This document shows positions 24,015 through 32,100 of a stretch of DNA of 33,850 nucleotides, piece by piece. Under the pieces are notes generated by a model. That model was not told the DNA's origin, did not search any database, and was given only the letters and a program-made list of their open reading frames with translations. The position numbers and the translations under genes are program-made. Origin of the DNA: Rhodospirillales bacterium. Its GTDB lineage: Bacteria; Pseudomonadota; Alphaproteobacteria; CACIAM-22H2. Location: NCBI GenBank assembly GCA_016195145.1, contig JACQAF010000161.1, forward strand, positions 1-33,850. Reading direction: 5' to 3'. Numbering within the stretch: position 1 is the first letter of the stretch; every line of letters starts with the position of its first letter.

Positions 24015-24476
24015 CTAACTTGACTCCGTAATCGGAAAGTTTCTTATAGTATGCTCTCGGACTTTTCTGCGCTCGATTGATCGAAAATCAACCTGGATCG
24101 GCCAAACATCAGATGGCAAAATGATATCATTTTTCATATAAATACAGTATGTAATTATAGTTTTACAATAAAGCATTAGATATTCTTTTTCAGATCGTGA
24201 AAATTTATTAACATCATTATTGATCTGGCGTAAAGCTATTATCGTAGCCGCCACGGCCAAATCGTAGTTTCCCAATCGACTAGCCACGTTCCCACATAGA
24301 ATATTGACATTATAGGTAACAGTGGCTGAGGGCATCTCATCTCGAAAGATGTCATAGATCGCCTTTAAACAGAGCCATGCTTCCGCATATTTCTCTTGAG
24401 ACGCGTTATCGAGGGCCTTGTTCCAAAAAAGGGCCGCTCTGAATGCTCTAGCGAGCCTGCACATAGTGCCAAACAT
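24015..24476 (-). CDS. Hypothetical protein, candidate immunity partner of the orphan toxin tip
   Basis: A 153-residue predicted soluble protein, clearly AT-richer than the core genes. Helical segments such as KYAEAWLCLKAIYDIF and LGNYDLAVAATIIALRQIN resemble TPR-like helix pairs. Its ATG (24476) directly abuts the stop of the upstream toxin-tip fragment (TAAATG), the tight coupling usual for toxin and immunity genes. No family was recognised. Function is inferred from position only. Confidence 0.6.
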   Translation of the reverse strand: MFGTMCRLARAFRAALFWNKALDNASQEKYAEAWLCLKAIYDIFRDEMPSATVTYNVNILCGNVASRLGNYDLAVAATIIALRQINNDVNKFSRSEKEYLMLYCKTIITYCIYMKNDIILPSDVWPIQVDFRSIERRKVREHTIRNFPITESS

Positions 24477-24770
24477 TTATTCGCCACCAATCTTTCCAGA
24501 AAAATTAACAGCGGCTCGAATCACCTCCATAAATTTCTCAAAGGGTGTCCTTGGTGTCGGGCTGTTCGCTGGACCAGGACTTGCAGACCCTTTTAGTGAA
24601 TCATAAAAGTGAATATCTTCCAAGTGCCTATCTTGGGTATATGCGCGAGTATTAGCGGTTGGATCTTTATTGACGTTCAAGTCGATTGACGGGCTTCGGG
24701 TAGGCCCTCCACCATAGCCTCTCCCGCCTCCCGCGCCGGCCCCCTCGGTAGCATCAATATCATGGGGACT
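24477..24770 (-). pseudogene. Orphan polymorphic-toxin C-terminal tip
   Basis: An open frame of roughly 95 residues with no start codon of its own that can be trusted: it reads DIDATEGAGAGGGRGYGGG, then SIDLNVNKDPTANTRAYTQD and ends FSGKIGGE before TAA at 24477-24479. It follows, in a different frame, a copy of the pre-toxin segment also found in the intact toxin fragment. The Gly-rich linker followed by a unique tail looks like a passenger tip displaced from a full-length polymorphic toxin. The tail itself was not recognised. Confidence 0.55.
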
Positions 24771-24774
24771 TAAG

Positions 24775-24909
24775 CGAAGGCGGCGGTGACGGCGCCGTTC
24801 TGGAACTTGCCGCCGGCGAGGACGGAGGTCGTGCCGCCGATCACCGCGTGGCTGACCAGCCGCACGGCGAAGTCGTTGGACGGGATCAGCGGCCCGGCGA
24901 ACGATCCGG
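24775..24909 (-). repeat. 135-bp pre-toxin direct repeat, copy A
   Basis: Identical to 26460-26594 except for two bases. On the minus strand it encodes GSFAGPLIPSNDF, VSHAVIGGTTSVLAGGKF and QNGAVTAAF, then hits TAA immediately after the repeat, whereas copy B continues into a toxin domain. It supplies homology for exchange of toxin tips. Confidence 0.9.
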
Positions 24910-25162
24910 CCGCCGCCGCATCATCCCGCCGGCCGGGCGTTCACGATTTCGGCCTCGGCGAGCGTGCGCCCGCCCATCGTCGTCATCCGCACGGCGGTCG
25001 TGCGCTTCACCATTGACCGGTGCAACGCTACTGGATGCAGGGGTGGCGGTAGGGGTGCAAGCACGAAGTCAAGACTTTCTGAGGTAAAACCATCGCCCTC
25101 GCGCCAACATTTCGCAGTGCACTCATCAACAAATTCGCGACGCCGCAATCGTAAAAGAGAGA
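24910..25162. other. Degenerate stretch of the toxin island
   Basis: No intact gene. Contains the second copy of the 30-base repeat (24933-24962) and, on the minus strand, a fragment reading KRTTAVRMTTMGGRTLAEAEIV, which looks like debris of an earlier toxin-gene copy. The right part has mixed base composition and stops in all frames. Confidence 0.4.
24933..24962. repeat. 30-bp fragmentary direct repeat, copy 2
   Basis: Matches 23849-23878 with two mismatches; the minus-strand peptide is LAEAEIVNAR. Confidence 0.6.
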
Positions 25163-25475
25163 TTACATTTCTTTATCACGGGCGGCTTCCTCGTTCTCAT
25201 ACAATTCTGCCCATGCCATAGACTCAAGCTCGTTCTCGTGTATGAGCTCCCTATCCCGCAAATTTTCTATCAGCCCGCGCGCGACATGCACAAATACCGG
25301 CCATGAAACAATCGGGAACAGCGACGCCCCGGCGTGGCGCGTTGCCAAAACTATCTCAGCGATGTCGTTCTACCACAGCCCATATTTTTGCCCGATGATC
25401 GGCGGATCGATCCTGACTAACAGAAGATCGTCCCTGTGCTCGCTCCGCAACCGCCGCAACCGAAAGCAGCGCCGG
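25163..25475 (-). pseudogene. Nonsense-interrupted immunity-like gene remnant
   Basis: Two in-frame pieces on the minus strand read as one protein once a TAG at 25370-25372 is ignored: an upstream part with DDLLLVRIDPPIIGQKYGLW and a downstream part with NDIAEIVLATRHAGASLFP, WPVFVHVARGLIENL and the acidic end MAWAELYENEEAARDKEM. The composition (acidic, helical C-terminus, no signal) and its place behind a toxin-type array suggest an immunity protein; family not certain. No good start codon is seen upstream. The downstream piece alone could start at TTG 25348 (61 residues). Confidence 0.5.
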
Positions 25476-25720
25476 GGGAATCAAGATCATGATCGTTAGA
25501 CGAGGCCAAATAGAAATCCAGCCGCGGCTCGTTCGGCTTCGAACAAGCCCCTTCACTGTCGGCCGCTCGGATCATTCTAAATGGCGGCGTCAGCCCCGGC
25601 GCGTGGCGATTATCGGAAACGGCTCAGGATCGGCATCACCGCCGCCGCCCGCACCGTGCGCTTCGCCAGAGACCCGGCGCGGCTCTGTTGATGGCTGTAG
25701 GACACAGAACGCTCAGAAAG
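25476..25720. other. Non-coding stretch between immunity remnants
   Basis: No gene supported. A GC-rich segment (about 25590-25690) reads on the minus strand as a short AKRTVRAAAVM-like fragment, loosely similar to the KRTTAVRM fragment near 25000, consistent with decayed repeats. Confidence 0.35.
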
Positions 25721-26026
25721 CTAAATATCGAGTTGATACATCCACCAATAGATCGCCACGCATAGTCCAAGCACGACGATTCCAGCAATGAAATTTGTCA
25801 AGTATCTTTCCGCGCGCATTAGATGACGAGCAACCAAATAGTATATCACCACGAAAATCCCCGGGCCTGCCAACGCAGACGCCCCTAAAAAAAGCCAAAC
25901 CAGCGATAATCTCTCATCCGTTGCATAGGAGAGAAAGATTACACCCGCATCCCAACCCAATCGAATCATCGGCAGGAGAAGAATTGCTGCTGTTATGGAT
26001 GTGCATCCAGATATTATGCGGATCAA
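25721..26026 (-). CDS. Small membrane protein, candidate immunity protein of the adjoining toxin fragment
   Basis: About 101 residues with three to four hydrophobic segments (TSITAAILLLPMI, LVWLFLGASALAGPGIFVVIYYL, FIAGIVVLGLCVAIYWW) and a basic loop (ARHLMRAERYL). The proposed TTG start at 26026 overlaps the toxin-fragment stop as TTGA; an in-frame TTG at 26059 would extend it by 11 residues. Overlap with a toxin C-terminus and AT-rich composition suggest a membrane-located immunity protein, which would fit a toxin acting on membrane, wall or periplasm. No family recognised. Confidence 0.6.
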   Translation of the reverse strand: MIRIISGCTSITAAILLLPMIRLGWDAGVIFLSYATDERLSLVWLFLGASALAGPGIFVVIYYLVARHLMRAERYLTNFIAGIVVLGLCVAIYWWMYQLDI

Positions 26027-26964
26027 TATTTTAAACCTAATCTGTCTATCGTTTCCCAATAATCAATCGCGGGGGCCCTCGGAATCGTCGGGACAGATCC
26101 TCCAGACTTGTAGATCGGATATGTTGCAGCACTGTTCGAATTCGGTCCAGAAAGCATGCGATATGTTGGCGCACGATATGAATTAGCATGCCCTATCACG
26201 AGAGCGTCAAAGTCTTTCTGCGATATGCCATCTGGTGGAGAGATTTTATAAACATTTTTACCGCTCTGAAATGCCTCTAAATCTTTGGCACTGGTCTCGG
26301 CGCTCTTGTTAAACTCGACATTCCCTCCGCCAAGAGAAAACTGTGCGTCGATCTTTGCCGTTGCGGTGTCATTCCCCTGATATACGAACAAGCCGCAATG
26401 ATTGAACGGAGAGCCTGCTACATCGCGACACGCCAGCGCCACTTCATTGAAGAGGTAACCGAAGGCGGCGGTGACGGCGCCGTTCTGGAACTTGCCGCCG
26501 GCGAGGACGGAGGTCGTGCCGCCGATCACCGCGTGGCTGACCAGCCGCACGGCGAAATCGTTCGACGGGATCAGCGGCCCGGCGAACGATCCGGTGGCGC
26601 CGGCCAGGGCCTGCGATCCGCAATCCCCGCTCTGCGCCGCCAAGACGCTCCGGCTCGTCGGCATGCGCGGCGGCGCTCCCGAACTCGCCGTCGATCTCAC
26701 CGGGCTCGCCGAGCCGGAGGCCCGATACTGGCCCCGGATCATCGCTTTCTTGAGATAGGACCCAATTCCGGCAACCGACACTTCCGGCGCCAAGCATCGG
26801 GCGGCACGCGCTGCCTCGATATGCCCCGAATACCGCCGTGCGGCATCCCGGCCTGGATGGCCCCCCAACGATACGAGGCAGGGGAATGGCGCCCGGGCAC
26901 CCGTAACGCAACCAAGCTGGAGCGCTTTCCAGTCCGCAGGAATCGCTGAAAGGCTGCCTAGCAT
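26023..26964 (-). CDS. Polymorphic-toxin C-terminal fragment (pre-toxin segment plus toxin domain)
   Basis: A 313-residue frame of which roughly the last 200 residues are convincing. GSFAGPLIPSNDF and VSHAVIGGTTSVLAGGKF form the conserved segment that precedes variable tips in RHS/hemagglutinin-like toxins. The tip has SPFNHCGLFVYQG, IDAQFSLGGGN, ISPPDGISQKDFD and MLSGPNSNSAATYPIY. The early HxGxFV and late GPNSN motifs recall NlpC/P60- or LRAT-like permuted hydrolases and DUF3750, but a catalytic Cys is not evident after GPNSN. The N-terminal third (from ATG 26964) shows no family and may be joined by rearrangement. The large RHS or hemagglutinin body is absent upstream, so this is a headless fragment. 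A membrane-protein gene overlaps its stop. Confidence 0.55.
   Translation of the reverse strand: MLGSLSAIPADWKALQLGCVTGARAPFPCLVSLGGHPGRDAARRYSGHIEAARAARCLAPEVSVAGIGSYLKKAMIRGQYRASGSASPVRSTASSGAPPRMPTSRSVLAAQSGDCGSQALAGATGSFAGPLIPSNDFAVRLVSHAVIGGTTSVLAGGKFQNGAVTAAFGYLFNEVALACRDVAGSPFNHCGLFVYQGNDTATAKIDAQFSLGGGNVEFNKSAETSAKDLEAFQSGKNVYKISPPDGISQKDFDALVIGHANSYRAPTYRMLSGPNSNSAATYPIYKSGGSVPTIPRAPAIDYWETIDRLGLKY
26460..26594 (-). repeat. 135-bp pre-toxin direct repeat, copy B
   Basis: 133 of 135 bases match 24775-24909. Here the reading frame continues (GYLFNEVAL) into the toxin domain, so this is the functional arrangement from which copy A derives or with which it can recombine. Confidence 0.9.
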
Positions 26965-27068
26965 GGCGCAAAATACCTATTTTGACGCTGCTTCTGATGC
27001 TGCTCATGAAACATATCGTTTGGTTGCTACGGACCCGGCCGATAACCTGTTTGTGAAGGGGCATTAAT

Positions 27069-27098
27069 TTGACAACGTTGCGCGCCGCGCCCTAAATT
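27069..27098 (+). promoter_or_regulatory. Predicted promoter of the cus operon
   Basis: Consensus TTGACA at 27069-27074, 18-base spacer, TAAATT at 27093-27098. The expected start of transcription falls at about 27105, next to the ATG at 27106, and no ribosome site precedes that ATG, so a leaderless message is possible. CAACGTTG, a perfect 8-bp palindrome, overlaps the -35 at 27073-27080. Confidence 0.55.
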
Positions 27099-27105
27099 CC
27101 GGCCC

Positions 27106-27441
27106 ATGATCCGCAAAGTCATCACGGCGCTGTTCGTCCTCGCGTCGGTACTTATCGGTTTCTCGCCGGTCGGCGCGCCGACCGCGAGCCCGATGGCCGC
27201 CTCTATGGATATGCAGGAACCCTGCTGCGACATTTGCGACCGGCAGGCCATGCCCGAAATGGGGAAGTGTCAGACGATGGCTGTTTGCGTGACTGCGCCG
27301 TCGCCGGTGCTCCCGGACTATGTAGCCGTGCCGGTGCGCTTCTTCACCACCGCCGTACATCCGATGCGGCGGCAGGCGGCGTTGGCATCGGCCGGTTCGC
27401 TGCCACCCTTCCGACCACCGCGATCCTCCCTCCTCGTCTGA
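27106..27441 (+). CDS. Small exported Cys/Met-rich protein at the head of the cus operon
   Basis: A 111-residue protein with a signal peptide (MIRKVITALFVLASVLIGFS). The region after it holds clustered possible copper or silver ligands: MDMQEPCCDICDRQAMPEMGKCQTMAVC, quoted here in part as CCDIC, MPEM and KCQTM. The rest is Pro/Arg-rich without recognised domains. Position 106 bp before cusB suggests a periplasmic metal-binding or sensing role. Not homologous by eye to CusF, which lacks these cysteines. Confidence 0.72.
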   Translation: MIRKVITALFVLASVLIGFSPVGAPTASPMAASMDMQEPCCDICDRQAMPEMGKCQTMAVCVTAPSPVLPDYVAVPVRFFTTAVHPMRRQAALASAGSLPPFRPPRSSLLV

Positions 27442-27547
27442 GCTGCTGCCTCGGCCGCTTTGCGGCTGAGCGCGAACGCGCGGCTGGCTTGTCGTCGACC
27501 GGACGGCAAACGCCGCGAGCCGCCAACACGTAGTGAGGATTGCAACA

Positions 27548-29107
27548 ATGAGGAAAATCGTTCCGCTATTCGGCGGCGTGGCCACGTTGGTCGCCGCCCT
27601 GCTAATTCTGTTCCCCGGCTTGTCCGGCGCCGCCGCGCAAACCTGGGAAGCCGTCAATCCGCAAATCGCCGTCGGCAAGAACATCCGTCTGGAGGTGAGG
27701 CTAGTGGAGGCCGACGGCAAAGCCATCGCCAGACTCGTCACTGCAAAATCGACACGGCTTGATATGGGGCCAGACGGCATGGCGACGATGACCTCTCGCC
27801 TCAAGCCCGTCGCGACGACGACCTCCGGCGCCCTTGCGTTCGAGACCGACATCGTCATGGCCGGCCGTTGGGCGTTGACCATCAGCGGCACGCCGGCGGG
27901 CCAGTCGACACCGATTTCCGGTATGGTGATCTTTACCGCCACGGAGAAGCGCAGCGAGACGGAACCGCCCGCGGACAAAGCGGCGCCTGCCGAGCGCAAG
28001 CCCGCTTACTACCGAAACCCGATGGGCCTGCCGGACATATCGCCCACGCCCAAGAAGGACTGGATGGGAATGGACTACATCCCCGTCTATGCCGACGAGG
28101 CGAACGATCCGCCCGGCACGGTGCGCATCAGCCTTGCCAAGGTACAGCGCGCCGGCGTGCGCACGGAGGAAGTGACGCGGCGCAATCTCGCGCGCACTGT
28201 GCGCGCCGTCGGCACCATCGAGCCCGACGAGAGCCGCCTTGCCGTTGTAACCGCCAAGTTCGGCGGCTTCGTCGAGGAACTATTCGTACCGGTGACCGGA
28301 GCGTCGGTGCGCGCCGGCGCCCCGCTCATACGGGTGTGGATCGAAAGCACCGAGATTCTGCAGAAGCAATCGGACCTGCTGACCGCCCTGCGCGGTGGGG
28401 CGGGGCGCCCCGAGGACGTGGACAGGGCCGTGCGCAACCTGCGCCTGTTCGGCATTCCCGATCCGGTGATCAACCGCCTGCGCGACACGCGCGAGCCTGT
28501 ACGCTCGATCGTGCTCACCGCGCCCGCGGATGGCACGGTGATGCAGAAACCGGCGCTGGTGGGTATGCGCTTCGCGCCCGGCGACACGCTGTTCAAGACC
28601 GCCGATCTGTCGAAAGTCTGGGTCCGGGCCCAGGTGGCTGAACGCGATTTGGCGTTGGTTCGTGCTGGACAGGGAGTGCGGGTCATCCTGAAGGCGTACG
28701 ACGATCAACCCCGCGACGGCCGGGTTGCCTTCGTTTATCCCGAGCTCGACGCCCCGACACGCACCGCCCAAATCCGGATCGAACTGGACAATCGCGACGG
28801 GGTACTGCGTGCCGGGCTCTACGCCGATGTTGAAATCGACACGCGCTCCGACACGCCGGTGATCGCCATTCCGGACTCCGCCATCATCGACAGCGGCAGG
28901 CGCCGGGTCGCCTTCGTCGCCAAGGACGGCGGCGTGTTCGAGCCGCGTGATCTCCTGCTGGGCCGCCGCGGCAACGGCTTTGTCGAGGTTCGCAGAGGCC
29001 TCGCCGAAGGCGAGCGCATCGTTGTCACCGGCAATTTCCTGATCGACGCGGAGAGCAATCTGCGCGCGGCCCTGGCCACCTTCGACCCGCCGCCGGATGC
29101 GCAATGA
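27548..29107 (+). CDS. cusB: CusB-type periplasmic adaptor of a heavy-metal RND pump, with FixH-like N-terminal domain
   Basis: A 519-residue membrane-fusion protein. A signal/anchor segment (about 5-30) is followed by a FixH/YtkA-like beta domain (about 35-130: IRLEVRLVEADG, MAGRWALTISG), then a Cys-free, Met-rich metal module (154-183: YRNPMG, KKDWMGMDYIPVYADE) closely like that of E. coli CusB. Next come the lipoyl/beta-barrel parts (VRAVGTIEPDES, GFVEELFVPVTGASVRAGAPL, LTAPADGTVM, VWVRAQVAERDL). It links CusA to an outer-membrane channel and passes Cu(I) or Ag(I). ATG 27548 is chosen for its GAGG nine bases upstream; the in-frame GTG 27533 is less likely. The stop overlaps cusA (ATGA). 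Confidence 0.9.
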   Translation: MRKIVPLFGGVATLVAALLILFPGLSGAAAQTWEAVNPQIAVGKNIRLEVRLVEADGKAIARLVTAKSTRLDMGPDGMATMTSRLKPVATTTSGALAFETDIVMAGRWALTISGTPAGQSTPISGMVIFTATEKRSETEPPADKAAPAERKPAYYRNPMGLPDISPTPKKDWMGMDYIPVYADEANDPPGTVRISLAKVQRAGVRTEEVTRRNLARTVRAVGTIEPDESRLAVVTAKFGGFVEELFVPVTGASVRAGAPLIRVWIESTEILQKQSDLLTALRGGAGRPEDVDRAVRNLRLFGIPDPVINRLRDTREPVRSIVLTAPADGTVMQKPALVGMRFAPGDTLFKTADLSKVWVRAQVAERDLALVRAGQGVRVILKAYDDQPRDGRVAFVYPELDAPTRTAQIRIELDNRDGVLRAGLYADVEIDTRSDTPVIAIPDSAIIDSGRRRVAFVAKDGGVFEPRDLLLGRRGNGFVEVRRGLAEGERIVVTGNFLIDAESNLRAALATFDPPPDAQ

Positions 29108-32100
29108 TCGCCGCGCTCATCCGCTGGTCGGCGACCAACATCGTGTTGGTCCTGATCGGCGCGGTATTCGTGACGCTGGCCGGGCTCTACGCGATGACGC
29201 GTATCCCGCTGGACGCGATTCCCGACCTCTCGGACACCCAGGTCATCGTCTACACGGAGTACCCCGGCCAGGCGCCACAGGTTGTCGAGGATCAGGTCAC
29301 ATTTCCGCTGACCACGTCGCTCTTGAGCGTGCCGCGCTCCAAGGTGGTGCGCGGCTTCTCGATGTTCGGGGTGTCCTTCGTCTATGTCATTTTCGAGGAC
29401 GGCACCGATATCTATTGGGCACGCAGCCGCGTGCTCGAATACCTGAACGTCGCCGCGCGGCGGCTGCCGAGCGGCGTGACCCCCGGCCTTGGCCCGGACG
29501 CCACCGGCGTCGGCTGGGTCTACCAATACGCGCTCACCGCCAAGGACCAAGACCTCGCCAGCTTGCGTTCGCAGCAAGACTGGCAAGTGCGCTTCAGCGT
29601 CGCGAAGGCCGAGGGTGTTGCCGAAGTTGCGAGCGTCGGCGGCTTCGTCAAACAATACGCGGTCGTGGTCGATCCGCATCGCATGCGGTCGTTCGGCATC
29701 TCGCTCAAGACGATTCAAAACGCGGTCCGCAGCAGCAACATGGATGTCGGCGGCCGCACCATCGAGCTAGCGGAAACGGAGTTCATGATCCGTGGTCGCG
29801 GCTATATACGCGATCTCGCCGATCTGGAGCGGATCACGCTGATGGTCGATAACGGCACGCCCGTGCTGCTGCGCGACGTGGCGCGCGTCGAGCTGGTACC
29901 GGACGAGCGACGCGGCATCGCCGAGATGAATGGCGAAGGCGAAGTGGTCAGCGGGATTGCCGTGCAACGCTACGGCGTCAACGCGCTCGACGTCATCCGC
30001 TCGGTCAAGGAGCGCCTTGCCGAAGTGGCGTCGAGTCTGCCATCCGGGATCGAGATCGTTCCGGTCTATGACCGCTCGGCGCTCATCGAGCGCGCCATCG
30101 CTACACTGATCGCCACGCTGACCGAGGAGAGCATCGTCGTGGCGCTGGTGTGCTTTGTCTTTCTGCTCCACGCGCGGAGCGCCCTGGTGGCGATCCTCAC
30201 CCTGCCCATCGGGATTCTTATCTCCTTCGCCGCCATGCATGTGCTCGGGATCAGCTCGAACATCATGAGCTTGGGCGGCATCGCCATTGCCATCGGCGCT
30301 ATGGTCGACGCGGCTATCGTCATGATCGAGAACGCCCATAAGCGCTTGGAGCACGCAAGGCCCGAAGCTTCGCGCACCGAAGTCCTGATCGGGGCGGCGC
30401 AGGAAGTCGGGCCGGCGCTGTTCTTCAGTCTGTTGATCATTACGGTGTCGTTCTTGCCGATCTTCGCGCTCGAATCGCAGGAAGGCCGCCTGTTCAAACC
30501 ACTCGCCTACACCAAGACTTTCGCCATGGCGGCCGCGGCGATCCTGTCCATTACTCTCGTGCCGGCGCTTATGGTTCTGTTCATACGCGGCCGCATCGTC
30601 GCCGAGGCCAAGAACCCGATCAACCGGCTGTTGATCTGGCTTTATCGGCCCGTAATCGGCTTGGTCCTGAGGGCAAAAATCCTCACGCTCGTCATTGCGG
30701 CGGCAATTCTTGGTTCCGCCGTCATCCCGGCCCAGCGTCTCGGCACCGAGTTCATGCCCAACCTCAACGAGGGCACGTTGTTCTACATGCCGACGACGTT
30801 GCCCGGTCTGTCGGTGACCAAGGCAGCGGAGCTGCTCCAGGCTCAGAACAAGATTATTCGCTCATTCCCGGAGATCGACACGGTATGGGGCAAAGCCGGC
30901 CGCGCGCAGACCGCGACCGATCCTGCGCCGACCGAGATGTTCGAGACGATCATCAATTTGAAGCCGGCGGCTCAGTGGCGACCCGGCGTCACCGTGGACT
31001 CGCTAATCGCCGAGATGGATACGGCCCTGCAGTTTCCCGGCGTGAGCAACGCCTGGACCATGCCGATCAAGGCCCGCATCGACATGCTGGCGACTGGGAT
31101 TCGCACGCCGGTCGGCATCAAGCTGTTCGGCGATGATTTGCGCGAACTGGAGCGGCTGGCGCGCGAGATCGAGACTGTGGTTCGGGCCGTGCCGGGAACG
31201 GCGAGTGCCTACGCCGAGCGGGTGAACAGCGGTTACTTCCTGGAAATCGAAACCGACCGCGACCGGCTCGCTCGCTACGGTCTGATGGTCGAGAACGTGC
31301 AAGAGACAATCGCCATGGCGCTCGGCGCCGCACCGGTGACAACCACCGTAGAGGGTCGCGAGCGCTATGCCGTCGTTCTGCGCTACCCGCGCGACGTACG
31401 CAGTGATCCGGATGCCATCGCGTCCGAGGTTCTGGTGTCGCTACCCAACGGTGCGGCGATTCCGCTCGGCGATGTCGCGACAATTCAACGCACGCAAGGT
31501 CCGACAAGCATCCGGACCGAAAACGGCCGGCTGGCGGTCTACCTCTATATCGATATGCGCGACCGCGATCTCGGCGGTTATGTGCGCGAGGCCCGCGAAA
31601 TCGTTTCACGCTCTGTCCAACTGCCGCCGGGCTACTCCGCCGTGTGGAGCGGCCAATTCGAATACTTCGAACGGGCGCAGAAACGGCTGCAGATAGTTGT
31701 GCCAGCGACCCTGCTGGCGATCTTTCTGCTCCTCTATTTGAATTTCCGCCGCCTGACCGAGACGTTAATTGTGATGCTGTCGCTGCCGTTCTCACTCGTC
31801 GGCGGGTTGTGGATGATGTACGCCATGGGTTTCAACCTGAGCGTGGCAGCCGCCGTGGGGTTCATCGCGCTGGCCGGAGTCGCCGCTGAAACCGGCGTCG
31901 TGATGCTCATCTATCTTGATCATGCCTATCGCGATCGTGCGGCCGCGTGCGCGCACAAAGGCGAGCCCCTGACCCGACAGGATATCTATAAGGCGATTAT
32001 GGTTGGCGCCGTCGATAGGGTGCGGCCGAAGATGATGACGGTAACAGCGATCATGGCCGGGCTCTTACCGATTCTGTGGAGCAGCGGCACCGGCTCGGAA

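Noticed and set aside
26471-26758. Plus-strand frame across repeat copy B, protein-like at its end
   Set aside because: The repeat clearly encodes the pre-toxin segment on the minus strand; the plus frame has no ribosome site and copy A diverges within it.
26963-27064. Plus-strand 34-codon frame starting MAQNTYFDAASDAAHE
   Set aside because: Its composition looks coding and the frame is open upstream, but there is no ribosome site or family; it may be the tail of a lost gene.
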